Below are positions 47,801-58,379 of a stretch of DNA of 61,567 bases, one piece after another (positions within the stretch are counted from its first letter, which is position 1; every line of letters begins with the position of its first letter). The notes under the pieces were generated by a model. That model searched no databases. It was not told where the DNA came from and was given only the letters and a program-made list of their open reading frames with translations. The DNA is taken from assembly GCA_016987375.1 (NCBI GenBank), contig PJRA01000183.1, positions 108,322 through 169,888 on the forward strand, read 5' to 3'. Origin of the DNA: Brachionus koreanus. Taxonomy: Eukaryota > Rotifera > Eurotatoria > Ploima > Brachionidae. The position numbers were made by a program, and so were the translations under genes.

Positions 47801-48297
47801 AAGCGAGCTAATTTATAAAATAATGCTAAATATTTTTTTATCTAAAAAAAAAATTATTTTAAATCTGGGCTAAATTCTAAAGCCCAAAAAATAAAAATGA
47901 AACTGTAGCCTTTTTAATTTTCTCAACTAGACTAACGCAAAAATTGACAGTTTTTTTCAGTTCTATTCAGCGTCTGATTCGTATTTTAATGTTTCATCAG
48001 CATCTTATTTAATATTTTGTCCAATATTAAAATCTTTTAAATTAAAAAATGATTAGTTTATCGATAAAATTTTTTGGCCAGAACATAAATTATATAATAT
48101 CATATTTTGATAATTTTGTAAATAAATGAAACAATTAAGTTAACTTTATTTTTGCTATTTATCTAATTCAAAAGTGTATAAATCAAGTTTTGTTTAGAGC
48201 AAAAAAATCAAATTCATTTATTTATTAAACAGTATCAATTAAAAAATTTAATAGTTAACTTTTTTATAAGAAATATTTTCATCTAAAGGATTAAAAA
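44849..48297. other. 3.4-kb intergenic region
   Basis: The first 1.3 kb is A/T-rich. From about 46.2 kb the base composition becomes more even, with a short open frame at 46,268-46,450 (MSCGCGTASMYEDKLILSSN...) of unknown origin. The LINE relic listed separately occupies 46.5-47.6 kb. Confidence 0.4.
46540..47610 (+). pseudogene. Highly decayed LINE ORF2 relic
   Basis: Fragments appear in the right order for a non-LTR RT. At 46,540-46,640: SFKLLQDDVD-stop-LISWCNAWSMDVPKILHFSF, matching the post-palm 'LQ-D---L--WC--WSM-VN--K-K-LHF' block. At 47,370-47,480: FQSAKRRASRKITGFVDLDN, MERLG-stop-LKLTTLSTKRKQNN, matching 'VQRRATR-I-GL---YEERL--L-L-TL--RR'. At about 47,540: IESVDTLENNLDQVK, matching the 'ES-NTFK--LDK' end. 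Several stops and an apparent internal loss show long decay. Confidence 0.75.
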
Positions 48298-48915
48298 ATG
48301 GGATGTTGTTGTCCAAAGCAATCAAGTCTAAATGAAGACCAGCCTGATAGCGAAACGACGAGACTTTTATCAGGAGATCAAAAATCACGCTTTGTTGAAT
48401 CAAATATACCACAAGGAATATTAAATACTAATCAACCCTTAAGTTCAACATTAAACACCGGCTTTGCATTTATAGAAGGATATCAGCAAGGAGATAATAA
48501 TGAACAAAATACTTATAATCATGGCAAGATTTTTCAAAACAATAATAATGCTTTATCTCAAGAAAATCAAATAATTGAAAAAATTCTTAGTGAAGTAATT
48601 CATGTTTCTGCATTCGACCAGAGGTCAGCACTTCAGTCATCTGATTTAATGCAATTCACTTCAGACAATTTAGATGGGGTTCAAGACCTACCTTTAAAAA
48701 TGAAGGATTTTCTTGAACCAGTTCAAAGCAAGCAGCAACTATCTTTGCCTGACGGTGTTTCGGCTCCATTTAGTGTTCTTTCTGCTCAGCCACCTTTTCC
48801 CGAAGACATAAATATTATTAATCAAATGGCTCAAGAAGCTTGGAACTGTGTTAATAATTTTATTCTTCAAGTCCCTGATAACGTTGCATTTGATTTCAAT
48901 CCAGTGAATATTTAA
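48298..48915 (+). CDS. LAMTOR1: LAMTOR1 (p18), Ragulator lysosomal anchor
   Basis: LAMTOR1 is lipidated and wraps the other Ragulator subunits, tethering Rag GTPases and mTORC1 to lysosomes. The single exon encodes 205 residues. The N-terminus MGCCCPKQSS has Gly2 for myristoylation and adjacent cysteines for palmitoylation, followed by an acidic TTRLL motif like the lysosome-sorting segment of p18. The conserved C-terminal part has IIEKILSEVIHVSAFDQRS, SVLSAQPPFPEDINIINQMA and AQEAWNCVNNFILQV. It is longer than the human protein (161) because of an Asn/Gln-rich insert after the anchor. CPSF1 starts 306 bp downstream on the same strand. Confidence 0.88.
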   Translation: MGCCCPKQSSLNEDQPDSETTRLLSGDQKSRFVESNIPQGILNTNQPLSSTLNTGFAFIEGYQQGDNNEQNTYNHGKIFQNNNNALSQENQIIEKILSEVIHVSAFDQRSALQSSDLMQFTSDNLDGVQDLPLKMKDFLEPVQSKQQLSLPDGVSAPFSVLSAQPPFPEDINIINQMAQEAWNCVNNFILQVPDNVAFDFNPVNI

Positions 48916-49221
48916 AGTTTAGAAAAATAAAAACCGAGATTTTCCTGTTTTATTTTCATGGAAACAAATTTGTAACATTTAATTTATTTAAATTAATTAA
49001 TAGAGCTTTTCAAGGAATTAATAAAAAAAAAAGTATAAAATATTTATTTGAATAGTCAATTATTCTAATAGACCTTATTAGTCTATTTAAAATTTGAAAA
49101 ATAATCTTTATTTTCCTTTTTAAAAGGAAGAATTTTTAATAAATTAAATTTGGAAAAAAAATGAATTTTAAAAGTTTTAATATTATATTTTACATAATTT
49201 AATTCAATAAAACCATTTTAG
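48916..49221 (+). other. LAMTOR1-CPSF1 spacer ending in AG acceptor
   Basis: A 306-bp A/T-rich spacer. It ends AAAACCATTTTAG directly against the CPSF1 ATG (49222). An ATG abutting an AG acceptor means either a 5' UTR intron or trans-splicing. Confidence 0.5.
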
Positions 49222-52200
49222 ATGCATTGTTTATACAAAACAATTCATCCACCTACTGGAATCGAAAATTCAGTTCATTGTAATTTTCGGTCATCAACAG
49301 AAAATAACTTGATTACATCTAGTACAAACCGATTAAATGTTTATAGAATAATTACTTCTAAAGAATCATCGGGAATAATCGATTCTAATTTTGCAAAAAC
49401 TAAACTAGAGCTAGTTGAATCCTATTATTTATATGGCACTATATCGAGTTTCAAGAGTTGTCGGTATGGAAATATGAATAAAGATTCTTTAATCATTGCA
49501 TTTAGAGATGCCAAAGTATCTATTGTTGAATATGATGATAAATTATATGATTTAATAACATTATCAATTCACTATTTCGAAGATGAAATTGAGACTGAAG
49601 GAATTCACTATAATATATATGATCCAATTTTAAAAGTAGATCCAAATATGAGATGTGCATGTATACTAATTTATGGCTTTAAATTAGTAGTAATTCCTTT
49701 TTCAACTTGTCATGATACAGGTGAGAATAATCAAGATATGTATGAAGAAAGTTCCAAAAGCTTATCAAGTTATACTATTGATTTAAAACAAGTCGATAAC
49801 TGGCTCGAAATGCGTATAATAGATATTGAATTTTTGCATGGTTACTATGAGCCGACCTTATTTATACTATGCGAATCAAACATGACTTGGGTTGGAAGAT
49901 ATGCAATAAAAAAAGATACATGTAATAGTGTTGCACTTTCACTGAACTTAAACCAAAGAACACATCCTATAATTTGGCCTGTCGAAAAACTGCCATCCGA
50001 TTGTATAAAATGTCATGCTGTCCCAGATCCGATTGGAGGAGTTTTAATTTTTGCTGTAAACAGCCTTATATACATAAATCAAAGTGTGCCATCTTATGCT
50101 GTATCTTTAAATTCGATTGCAAGAAATACGAGTCATTTTCCTTTTAAAACTCATTTTGAAAACTTAAAGATAACTTTAGACTCTAGTCAGGCTTTATTTA
50201 TACGCCATAACAAAATATGTATATCTTTAAAAGGTACTTTTTTTAAAGTTAAAGATTAATTTTTAGAATAATCAAATTAATGCAGCGTAGATTTCTAAAA
50301 TTTTAAATTTTTTTTTTTTAGGTGGTGAACTTTATATTATAACTTTACAAACTGACTCAGAATCATTGAGAACCATAAGAAGTTTTGATATAGATAAATG
50401 TGTAAATTCTGTTATTTCATCTAGTATGACCAAATGTTTTGATAATCTTATATTTGTTGGATCTCGTCTAGGAAATTCAATTTTATTGAAGTATTCAATT
50501 GATGAGTTCGATTTTGATAAAACATCTGTAGAGAAATTAGTGCAAGAAAATAATGAGACAAATGGTGAACAATTTTTGAAGCAATCAAATTTTTCTTTTG
50601 AAATATGTGATGTTCTTTTAAATATAGCACCATGTGGAAGTTCTATTATTGGTCAATCCACGGGTGATTTAGCCGAGTATGAAAGACAAGATGACTATTC
50701 GAATTCGATTCATTTAAATAACATAGATATTGTTACAACTAGTGGATTTACAAAAAATGGGTCAATCTCACTGTTGCAAAGGAGTATTAGACCTGATGTA
50801 ATAGCAAGCTTTCAAATTCATGATATTATAGACATATGGTCTGTAAACATTCTCGATTCATCTAGTCGATTGAATGAAATAACTGATAACTACCTTTTTC
50901 TTTCAAAAGTAGATTCAACAATAATTTTACAGATTGGTAACGAGATAACTGAAGTAGACAAAGATTCATCTGTTTTTGCAAATAAAGAACCAACTTTATT
51001 TGTTACAAATCTCAATAAGAATAAATTCATTATACAAGTCACTATTAATAATATTTATGTTTATATTAAAGAATCTGTAATTAATATTGTTGATTCCTTT
51101 GATTTAAAAAAAATTACAGATCAAACGATTAAAAATGTGAATGTATTAGATCCTTACATTGGTATACTTGATGAAAGCTCTAATTTATTTTTATTAAAAT
51201 TTGAAAAATTTTTACAAAAAATGGAAATAACAAACTTTCATTCAATTAGCTGTTTTAATTTTTATGAAGATTACACTGGCATTTTAACGAAAATTGATGT
51301 TCAAATTGAAAAGAGTGAAAATCAAATTAAAAAAAAACAAGAAATAAATGAGGATAAAACATTTTTTAATGAGAAAGACTTTAATTTTATGGATGACGAA
51401 GATGAAATTCTTTATGGAAGCTCATTTTTGGATTCCAAGTCGACTTCTACAAATGACTATATTAATCGACTTTTAACAGAAAAAAATCCGGTCAACTCAA
51501 ACATAGTAAATTCATCAACAACAAAAAGCCAAATACAACAAAATTCAAAAGAGTTAAAAAAACCAAGTTTTAAGCTTTTTATGGTATCATTAGAAGGATC
51601 TTTACTAATTTACAACTTAAATAGTCTAAAAATCGAATTTAATATCATAAATTTTAACCATGCTTTAAGAATATTAAGTTTAAATAATCTTACAGAAAAT
51701 ATTAGAAATCTAAATGCTAGAGTTCATGAAATTCTGATAGTTCCTCATGGAATAGATTGTTCACGGCCAATTATCGTAGCTAGAATAGAAGATGATCTAA
51801 TAATATATGAGCTTAATGAAAATTTAATCTTGAAAAAATTAAATCATGAAATCTTGATTCGAGACAAAAAATTTAAGAACAAAAATGTTGAAATTCAAAG
51901 CAATCAACGTACATTTGAAACGCCCTGGTTAAGAAAATTTGATAGTTTGTGTGCATTTGATGGTTTTGCTATAATTGGCTCAACACTATCTTCTTATCTT
52001 GTTTTTAATACTTGTCGTGGTGGATTGGTAGCACATCCTTTGTGGAAAGACACAAACTTACCAATCATTAGTTTTACTCAATTTAAAAATAGTGCTGTTT
52101 CAATGTTTGGTTTTATTTACATCACTAAAAACTATGATATACGTATCTGCACCTTAGCAAATGAAGATTGTAAAGGAAAATTTCAAATTTACTACGATTC

Positions 52201-53748
52201 TCCCTGGATATTGAAAAAAATTCAAATAAGACAGTCAGTTAATTTTATTAGTTATCACGAAGAAAGCAAGACCTATGCTATTTCTTTTAGTCAAAACGAA
52301 GAAACGAATAAACTAATGCAATTAGGTGAAGAAGATAAAGAAATAGGAGAATTTCAAAAGGAAGAAAATTTCATTTATCCTAAGAGAACTCAATTCTATA
52401 TACAGTTATATAATGCAATAGAGTGGGAAGAGCTTCCATATGGAAAATATCAATTAAATGAATGGGAACACGTCAGCTGCTTAAAAATAGTCGATCTACC
52501 CTATGAAGGTCATACTTCAGGGTTAAGATCTTACCTAGTAGTTTCGACAATATTTTGCTATTCTGAAGATGTTAATTCTAGAGGAAGAATTATTCTATTT
52601 GATATTATTGAAACAGTACCTGAACCAGATAAACCACTTACTAATACCAAATTAAAATTAATATGTGAAAAAGAACAAAAAGGCCCCGTTACTTGTTTAG
52701 ATTCTGTAAATGCATATTTAATTGGTTGTGTTGGTCAAAAAATTTTTATTTGGGAATTTAAAAATAACGAATTAATTGGAAAAGCTTTTATTGATTGTAG
52801 CTTTTATATTCATCGAATGATTACTTTAAAAAACTTTGTTCTGATTGCAGACTTACACAAAAGTATTTCGCTAATCAGATTTCAAAGCGAGTATACAAAA
52901 TTATCGTTTGTAGCAAAAGTAAGATTTTAAATTAAATTAGAAAATAAATAATTTTTATTATTTTGATTTACCTATAAGGACAAGCATTTAATAGATGTTT
53001 TTGCATGTGAGTATTTCGTTGACAATACAAATCTTGGTTTTATTGGTAAAACTTTAATCAATTTAATTCAGTTTTAATTTTAAAAAACTAATTTGTGATT
53101 TAAAGCATCTGATTCTGAAAAGAATATTTGCATTTTTTCTTATCAAAATGACTGTAAGTAAAATTTACTTAGGTAATTACGAGTATTATGTATTTAATTC
53201 TTAATTTCAGCTCATGATAACCAAGGAGGCGCCTGGTTAATTAAAAAAGCAGAATTTAATATAGGTTCTACTATTAATTCAATGTTTCGTTTAAAATGTC
53301 GTGTTAACGATTCCGTCACCGATAAGAAAGCTAATGTATCTGAAAAAAGACAAGTTACTTATTGTAGTAAGTTTCAAGTGTTTTAATTTTTTATTTTAGA
53401 GTTGATTATATATTTAAAGCAAATCTTGATGGAGGAATCGGTTTTTTGATTCCTATTAGTAGTAAAACATCGCTACGGTTGTTTATGTTGCAGAATACAA
53501 TTATAGCTATGAAACCTCATTATGCTGGTTTAAATCCAAAGGCTTATAGAATGTATAAAGGAAAACGAAAGGAATCATTTTATACAATTATTAATTTCCC
53601 GAAAAATATTTTGGATGGTGATTTATTATTCGAATTTTTTAATATGAGTTTCCAAGAAAGACACGAAATATCTAAACGAATTAAAACAAGTTGTGATCAG
53701 CTTTTAGATGATTTAACTGAAATTTTTCAATTAACTTGCCACTTTTAA
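49222..53748 (+). CDS. CPSF1: CPSF160, cleavage and polyadenylation factor subunit 1 (6 exons)
   Basis: The largest scaffold subunit of the mRNA 3' processing complex, built of three beta-propellers; with WDR33 and CPSF30 it recognises AAUAAA. Exons 49222-50233, 50322-52918, 52979-53045, 53106-53153, 53211-53366 and 53402-53748 join in phase to 1,408 residues (human 1,443). Landmarks: YKTIHPPTGIENSVHCNF; FRDAKVSIVEYDDKLYDL; LHGYYEPTLFILCE; GGVLIFAVNSLIYINQSVPS; FVGSRLGNSILLKY; CRGGLVAHPLWKD; NEWEHVSCLKIVDLPYEG; GRIILFDIIETVPEPDKPLT; ANLDGGIGFLIP; MKPHYAGLNPKAYRMYKGKR; ILDGDLLFEFFNMS; and DQLLDDLTEIFQLTCHF. The last four introns are 35-61 bp. In exon 6 the second of two AGs (53400-53401) is needed to keep frame. 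Confidence 0.96.
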
Positions 53749-54028
53749 CTAAGTTTTTTTATTAATTTCGAAGAAAAAAAAACAATTATAAATAAAAATG
53801 GATAAATTTATATATTTTAAAATCAAATGAATAAAATAAAGAAAAGTGAAATTAAATCACATTATAGTTTCCAAAAATTTTTTATTTTAAAAGCATATCT
53901 ATAGATATCGATAGGATATTTTAAAAAGCTAATCATTTGTTTATCGTACTAATAATAAAAAATTAACTTTTTTTTTTCAAATATTTATTAAAAATTAATA
54001 AAATATTTAAGTAAATATTCGAATATTT

Positions 54029-54490
54029 TTATTTTTCAGTCGAAGCCTCAGTCTCGCGCTCAATCTTTGTGTAAATTTCCTGTTTGCTATGTCGAGAAAC
54101 TGTTCTTATCATATCTATAATTTAAAATAGTAATTTTCAGATTAATAAAGCACAAGTTTACTTTTTGCAACAAGCTCTTTTAAAGCTGCTCTGGCCAATG
54201 AGCCCCTAACTTTTAAACGTTCTGACACAACTGATGGCGTAATTAATTTATAAGTAGGCACTTCTTTTAGGAATTTTTCATATGTAGGCTTGTCAAACAA
54301 TACAAGATTGTTTAATTTATCTCGTGTTTTTCCTTTTGACCATTTCTTTTTTTTTTGTTGTTTACTACCTCCACCAGAATCTTTTGCTGGTTTAGCTTTT
54401 CCTTTAGATGCATTATCTTTCGGTTTGTTAGCCTAAAATTAACCAAAGAAGATTAAAAAGGATAAAATAAGAGATTTATACGATTACCAT
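54029..54490 (-). CDS. RPS25: Ribosomal protein eS25 (RPS25), start codon alone in exon 1
   Basis: A small-subunit ribosomal protein. Exons 54488-54490, 54162-54432 and 54029-54114 give 119 residues. The ATG is the last codon of exon 1 (CTCAA-ATG|GTAATC), a layout common in ribosomal-protein genes, and the next exon opens GCT AAC AAA CCG ([17 protein letters not shown]). Landmarks: [60 protein letters not shown]; then across the 47-bp second intron [32 protein letters not shown]. It is convergent with CPSF1, 280 bp apart. Its pieces are too short to be noticed as long open frames. Confidence 0.93.
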
Positions 54491-55509
54491 TTGAGTTTTT
54501 TTTTAGTAATAAAAAATCCAAATAACTTTTTTATTATGAATAGTAATATACAAGATATAAAAATATAAAACTGCAGACATGCTTTAATATTTTTTCATAA
54601 TTTGATTTTAAATTCAGTAAAAAAATTTACTTGTTTTATAATGACATTAGAATAGTCTTCATAAATATTTTTTGCACTCTAAAATGGACTTATTTATTAT
54701 ACAATTATTAAAAGTGTTCATTTGTGTACTTTAACTGGGAACCAATTTTAAATTTATAAAACTCCCCTTTTCTAACCCTATCCACAAAAGTACCCAAGAG
54801 AACATAAGATATATATGTTCATTGTCAATCCATGTAATTCATTATTACCTTATTATCTTATTATTGAATTTTCTTGTTTTCTAATTAACAGAATCAAAAA
54901 GGACTAGACTAATTTATATTGTTAAATGATTTATCAATTTTCATTAAACTTTTGTTTTCAGAAAATTTTTAATTCAAATTATCACGTATCACATTTTCCA
55001 ACTACTACTACTATTTAATTTTATTTAATAATATTTAGTGCTGGAAACAGTTCGTGGCGGACATCCAGAACTTTTTGATTTATAGCCGCAAGAAAAACAA
55101 TTTTTTCCAAATTTTAATCAATTTTCTATTACTCAATTCTAATACCTACAATATTTTTATATTCAAAATTTTTGAAAAATAATTTTTTCACATGATTATA
55201 AAAACGGGCAATACTATATGTTGAAAAATTTAGAATCAAAAAATTAACGGCTAAATAATCCAAAAAAAAAATTCCAGTTCAAATTTTTCAGACATTTTGA
55301 TCACTTTCGTTGGGAAGAACTATCTCATGTTTACTCTTTAGTGATAGATGCATAGATCATAGATGAGTCAATCAATTATTCAACTCAATTTAGAATACTT
55401 TAAGGTAAAAATAGATTTTTATGTAACAAAAAAATCCATTATTTAAATCTCTGCTTATGATTAAAAAAACATTATTTGACTTATAAAAGTTTATTGAGTT
55501 AATAAATAG
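54491..55509. other. RPS25 upstream region
   Basis: RPS25 promoter side followed by A/T-rich DNA. A more balanced patch at 55,035-55,095 (GCTGGAAACAGTTCGTGGCG) is unexplained. No gene seen. Confidence 0.4.
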
Positions 55510-55529
55510 TCAATCGATCAATTGTATTT

Positions 55530-55655
55530 TAGATATGATAGCTAAGAGTTTCAAAGAGTTGAACAATGATTCGATAAGAGTACTTTACGTACCACTGGTA
55601 AGAGCTCATCTAGATTTTTCCGTATATTCATGGTGTCTAATTCTTCAGATATTGA
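55530..55655 (+). mobile_element. LINE RT thumb-region fragment
   Basis: The frame reads AKSFKELNNDSIRVLYVPLV, RAHLDFSVYSWCLILQI. In CR1/jockey-type RTs this block (LY--LVRPHLEY---VW-PYL) follows the palm. Here it precedes the palm fragment at 55.86 kb on the same strand, so the two are separate insertions or have been rearranged around the SINE between them. Confidence 0.75.
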
Positions 55656-55860
55656 GCCCGTATAGCCGAGCGGTTTGTGTGTTAGTCATGCAAGCAGAGG
55701 ATCGAAGGTTCAAAACCCACTGAGGGTGGAAAAATATTCAAAATATCTGTGCAATACGGGGCGCATGTTTAAACCCCTTTCATCAAAAAATGGGGGACCG
55801 GTTTCGACTGGATAAAATTTTCAGTGTAGATGATCAACTCGATGCAGTACCTCTGTGTCA
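55656..55860 (+). mobile_element. tRNA-derived SINE, copy B
   Basis: Starts GCCCGTATAGCCGAGCGGTT, a clear Pol III box A (TAGCCGAGCGGT), with box B-like AGGTTCAAAACC about 40 bases later, as in a tRNA gene. The body (CAATACGGGGCGCATGTTTA; GGACCGGTTTCGACTGG; CAGTGTAGATGATCAACTCG) matches copy A over about 205 bp with few differences, so the family spread fairly recently. It lies between two LINE fragments. Confidence 0.87.
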
Positions 55861-56890
55861 CATCGAATGAATCACTCGAAACTTTTATTTAAACTTGAAC
55901 GACTTGGCATTGACGAAATGTTATTAGAATGGGTTGAATCGTTTCTTATTCATCGTAAACAAAGAGTTGTAGTTGGTAAAACAGAATCCGAATGGCTTAA
56001 TGTGACTAGTGGTGTACCACAAGGCTCTGCCATCGGTCCATTGCTCTTCACAATTTTTATTAATGATTTACCCGACCATATTGAGTCGAAAAAGGCATAA
56101 CATCTTTGTTAATTTATGCAGAAAAAATATTCATACGATTGTTACATCTTTCCTATTGGTTGGATTATCGAACTAAAAACTTACAAAAGCTTAAAAAAAT
56201 AAAAGTTTATTTGTAATAGAAAAAGGTAAATTTTAGAATTTCATTAGTTAAGTATCAAAATTTTAAATTTTTTTAAAGATTGATGTAACTTGTTTTTCTG
56301 TCAAAGAAATTTGCTCTCATGATATTAAAACGAAATTTTAAGATCTAAGTTGATAAATTTTTTTTTAAATTGAATTTTCCAGAATCACAAAATTGATTAT
56401 TACTTTGTCAAAATAGAAGAATAATTTCAAACTTTATCAAAGAGAAAATTAGAGACTGATGTGAGCTTTAATCCAAGAATAAATTATCAATTCATGTAAC
56501 TCCTTATAGTGATGCATTGACGTTGCATCTGTTTTAACTTTAAAGACCATATTGTTTATTTTACAAGCAAGAATTCAAAAAATTAAACAACAAAGAGCAT
56601 TTCTATTTCTATTCTATTTAATTCAAATGTTTAAAGTCAAAAGAAATATTGATCACGTTAAATGGCAATCTCCACTCACTTTTTCAAGTAGATTTACAAA
56701 AGGCCATCCATACAAATTAAAAGAGAAATAATCAAAAATTGTGCCCAAAGATACCACTTCTTCACAAACCTTCACAAACGTGTAGTAAATGGCTGGAATA
56801 AGGTGGGAGTGGAAGATGAAGTGGAAGCTCAATCTAGCGATATTTTTAAAGCAAAAATAGACAAAAACTTTCATTATATTTTTTGCACAT
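55861..56890 (+). pseudogene. LINE ORF2 relic: RT palm to C-terminus
   Basis: From 55,867: [36 protein letters not shown], then the palm motif [20 protein letters not shown]. Soon after, in a shifted frame, comes SLLIYAEKIFIR where an active enzyme has YADD, so the catalytic aspartates are lost. At 56,685-56,890 the C-terminal signature follows: TKGHPYKLKREIIKNCAQ, YHFF, RVVNGWNKV and SSDIFKAKIDKNFHYIF. The segment between is unrecognisable. Confidence 0.82.
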
Positions 56891-57115
56891 AATCTGTTGT
56901 CAGATTTACGCATTTATGCGTTGCAATATACCACTATACTATAATATACTAACCTAATTAAAAATTATAACCAGTATATTTTGCGTTTAAAAAAGCCGCT
57001 AATTTATTTTTAGAAAATAACTGATCTTTTTTATCTCTTCTCTTCAAAGCTTTAATGAAGAGAAGGAGTGATGAGAACTTAAATGTTCATTATATCAATT
57101 AATATTAGTGTTGCG

Positions 57116-57132
57116 TGCCGTCAACGACGGCA
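57116..57132. repeat. Perfect 7-bp stem hairpin, possible element end
   Basis: TGCCGTCAACGACGGCA forms a 7-bp GC-rich stem with a 3-nt loop in otherwise A/T-rich DNA, followed by AAATGAACTGTCAAAAATGG. The wording resembles DNA-transposon termini. It lies about 480 bp beyond the OTU-like relic and could be that element's end. Confidence 0.35.
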
Positions 57133-57611
57133 AATGAACTGTCAAAAATGGTGTTGTCTGTTTTGATATCCGTGTACAAAAATAAAATTTAAAAAAATTT
57201 CAAATATGAAAATTTTATAGATAAAAGAATTGAGTGTAAGAAAAAAAGTCAAAATTTGGAAAAAAATATTCTATCCTCTTAGGCCATAAAGACGTCCAAC
57301 AACAAATTTAACGGTATCAAACACTAGTTAATTTTTATAATTTGTTTGTAATCACTTTTTGAAAATAAAATAAAATTAATAAAATTGAAAATTGAATTAA
57401 ATTTTTTAATTTTTTTTACTTTTAGTATTAATTTGTTTTTTATAAATTTAATGAAGGAGCTTTAGCTTGCTACTCAAAAAAAATTTTTTAGTAGCAATAC
57501 TTGTATAATATCTCACTTTCGTTATATATTTATATTAAAGTTTCTTCGAACAGAATGCGTTCATAAATCAAGAAAAATAATTATAATTTAAAAAAAAAAT
57601 TCATATTTTTC

Positions 57612-57915
57612 AGAATTTATTTCAAATGAATATACGGGTCTATTAAGAAAAATGCTTATAGGTAGAATATTTAATGACATAGTCCATTCATTTTATTTTT
57701 TAGAAGATAAGAATATATTTTCAAAAGATCTTTTATGGATGGTAGTCGCTGGTGATTATTTCTTCAAAAAAATTTGTTATTCAATTAAAAATAAAGGCAA
57801 ATAACCAACCTTGATTAAATAATAAAAATCACACGTTTCAAATAAAGAAATTGAAATAGCTCGGTAGAAACAACTGCCATCACATTTTGTCAAAATAGGT
57901 AAAGAATTTTTGAAT
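57612..57915 (-). pseudogene. OTU-like cysteine protease relic
   Basis: The minus strand reads SLPILTKCDGSCFYRAISIS, LFETCDFYYLIKVGYL. This matches the OTU active-site block 'DGNCFFRA-S', with the catalytic Cys and preceding Asp kept. After a gap with two stops the frame returns as RSFENIFLSSKK, NEWTMSLNILPISIFLNRPV, YSFEINSE, which has the spacing of the later part of OTU-like domains in mobile elements. The catalytic His strand is not seen. It lies downstream of, and in the same orientation as, the transposase relic. Confidence 0.6.
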
Positions 57916-58379
57916 GAAAAAAATTCAAATATCAGACCAAAATCAGAATCAGTCTTAATTTCTTGATTCGAATATTTGAATTTGTTTTTTTTGAGTGTAA
58001 ATATTTTGTTAAATCAATTAGAACTTATTTCTATTTTTTAAAAAGTAGACTTTTTGAACTATCAAAAACATTTTCATCCGAAATCTCTTTTAAGATTTGT
58101 TTGAACAGATCACAGTTAATTAAATTATCTGAAATTAAAAGAGATATCTTATCTTTATTATCGTTGATTTCCATTTCTTCATTTTCTTTTGAAATTTCAA
58201 TAAAATGATCAATAAAGTGTGATATTTTTTTGAAGTTATCACTTGAAAAATTAATAAACGATGTATCAATTTCGAAAAAGTTTTTATAAATAAATTTTAA
58301 GATATCTTTGTTTTTAAAATTAGAAGCCTTTGTCTGTAATTATTTCATTTTTCATAAAAACTATGTTTTTTTGAATTTT

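Noticed and set aside
55656..55730. Functional tRNA gene
   Set aside because: Box A and box B are present, but the same head plus 130 bp of body recurs at 15.4 kb and no proper acceptor stem closes after box B, so it is a SINE.
56653..56913. Minus-strand 86-codon frame
   Set aside because: The plus strand here carries the LINE C-terminal signature; the minus frame is its shadow.
57963..58208. Plus-strand 81-codon frame
   Set aside because: The opposite strand is part of the transposase/OTU relic, so the plus frame is a shadow.
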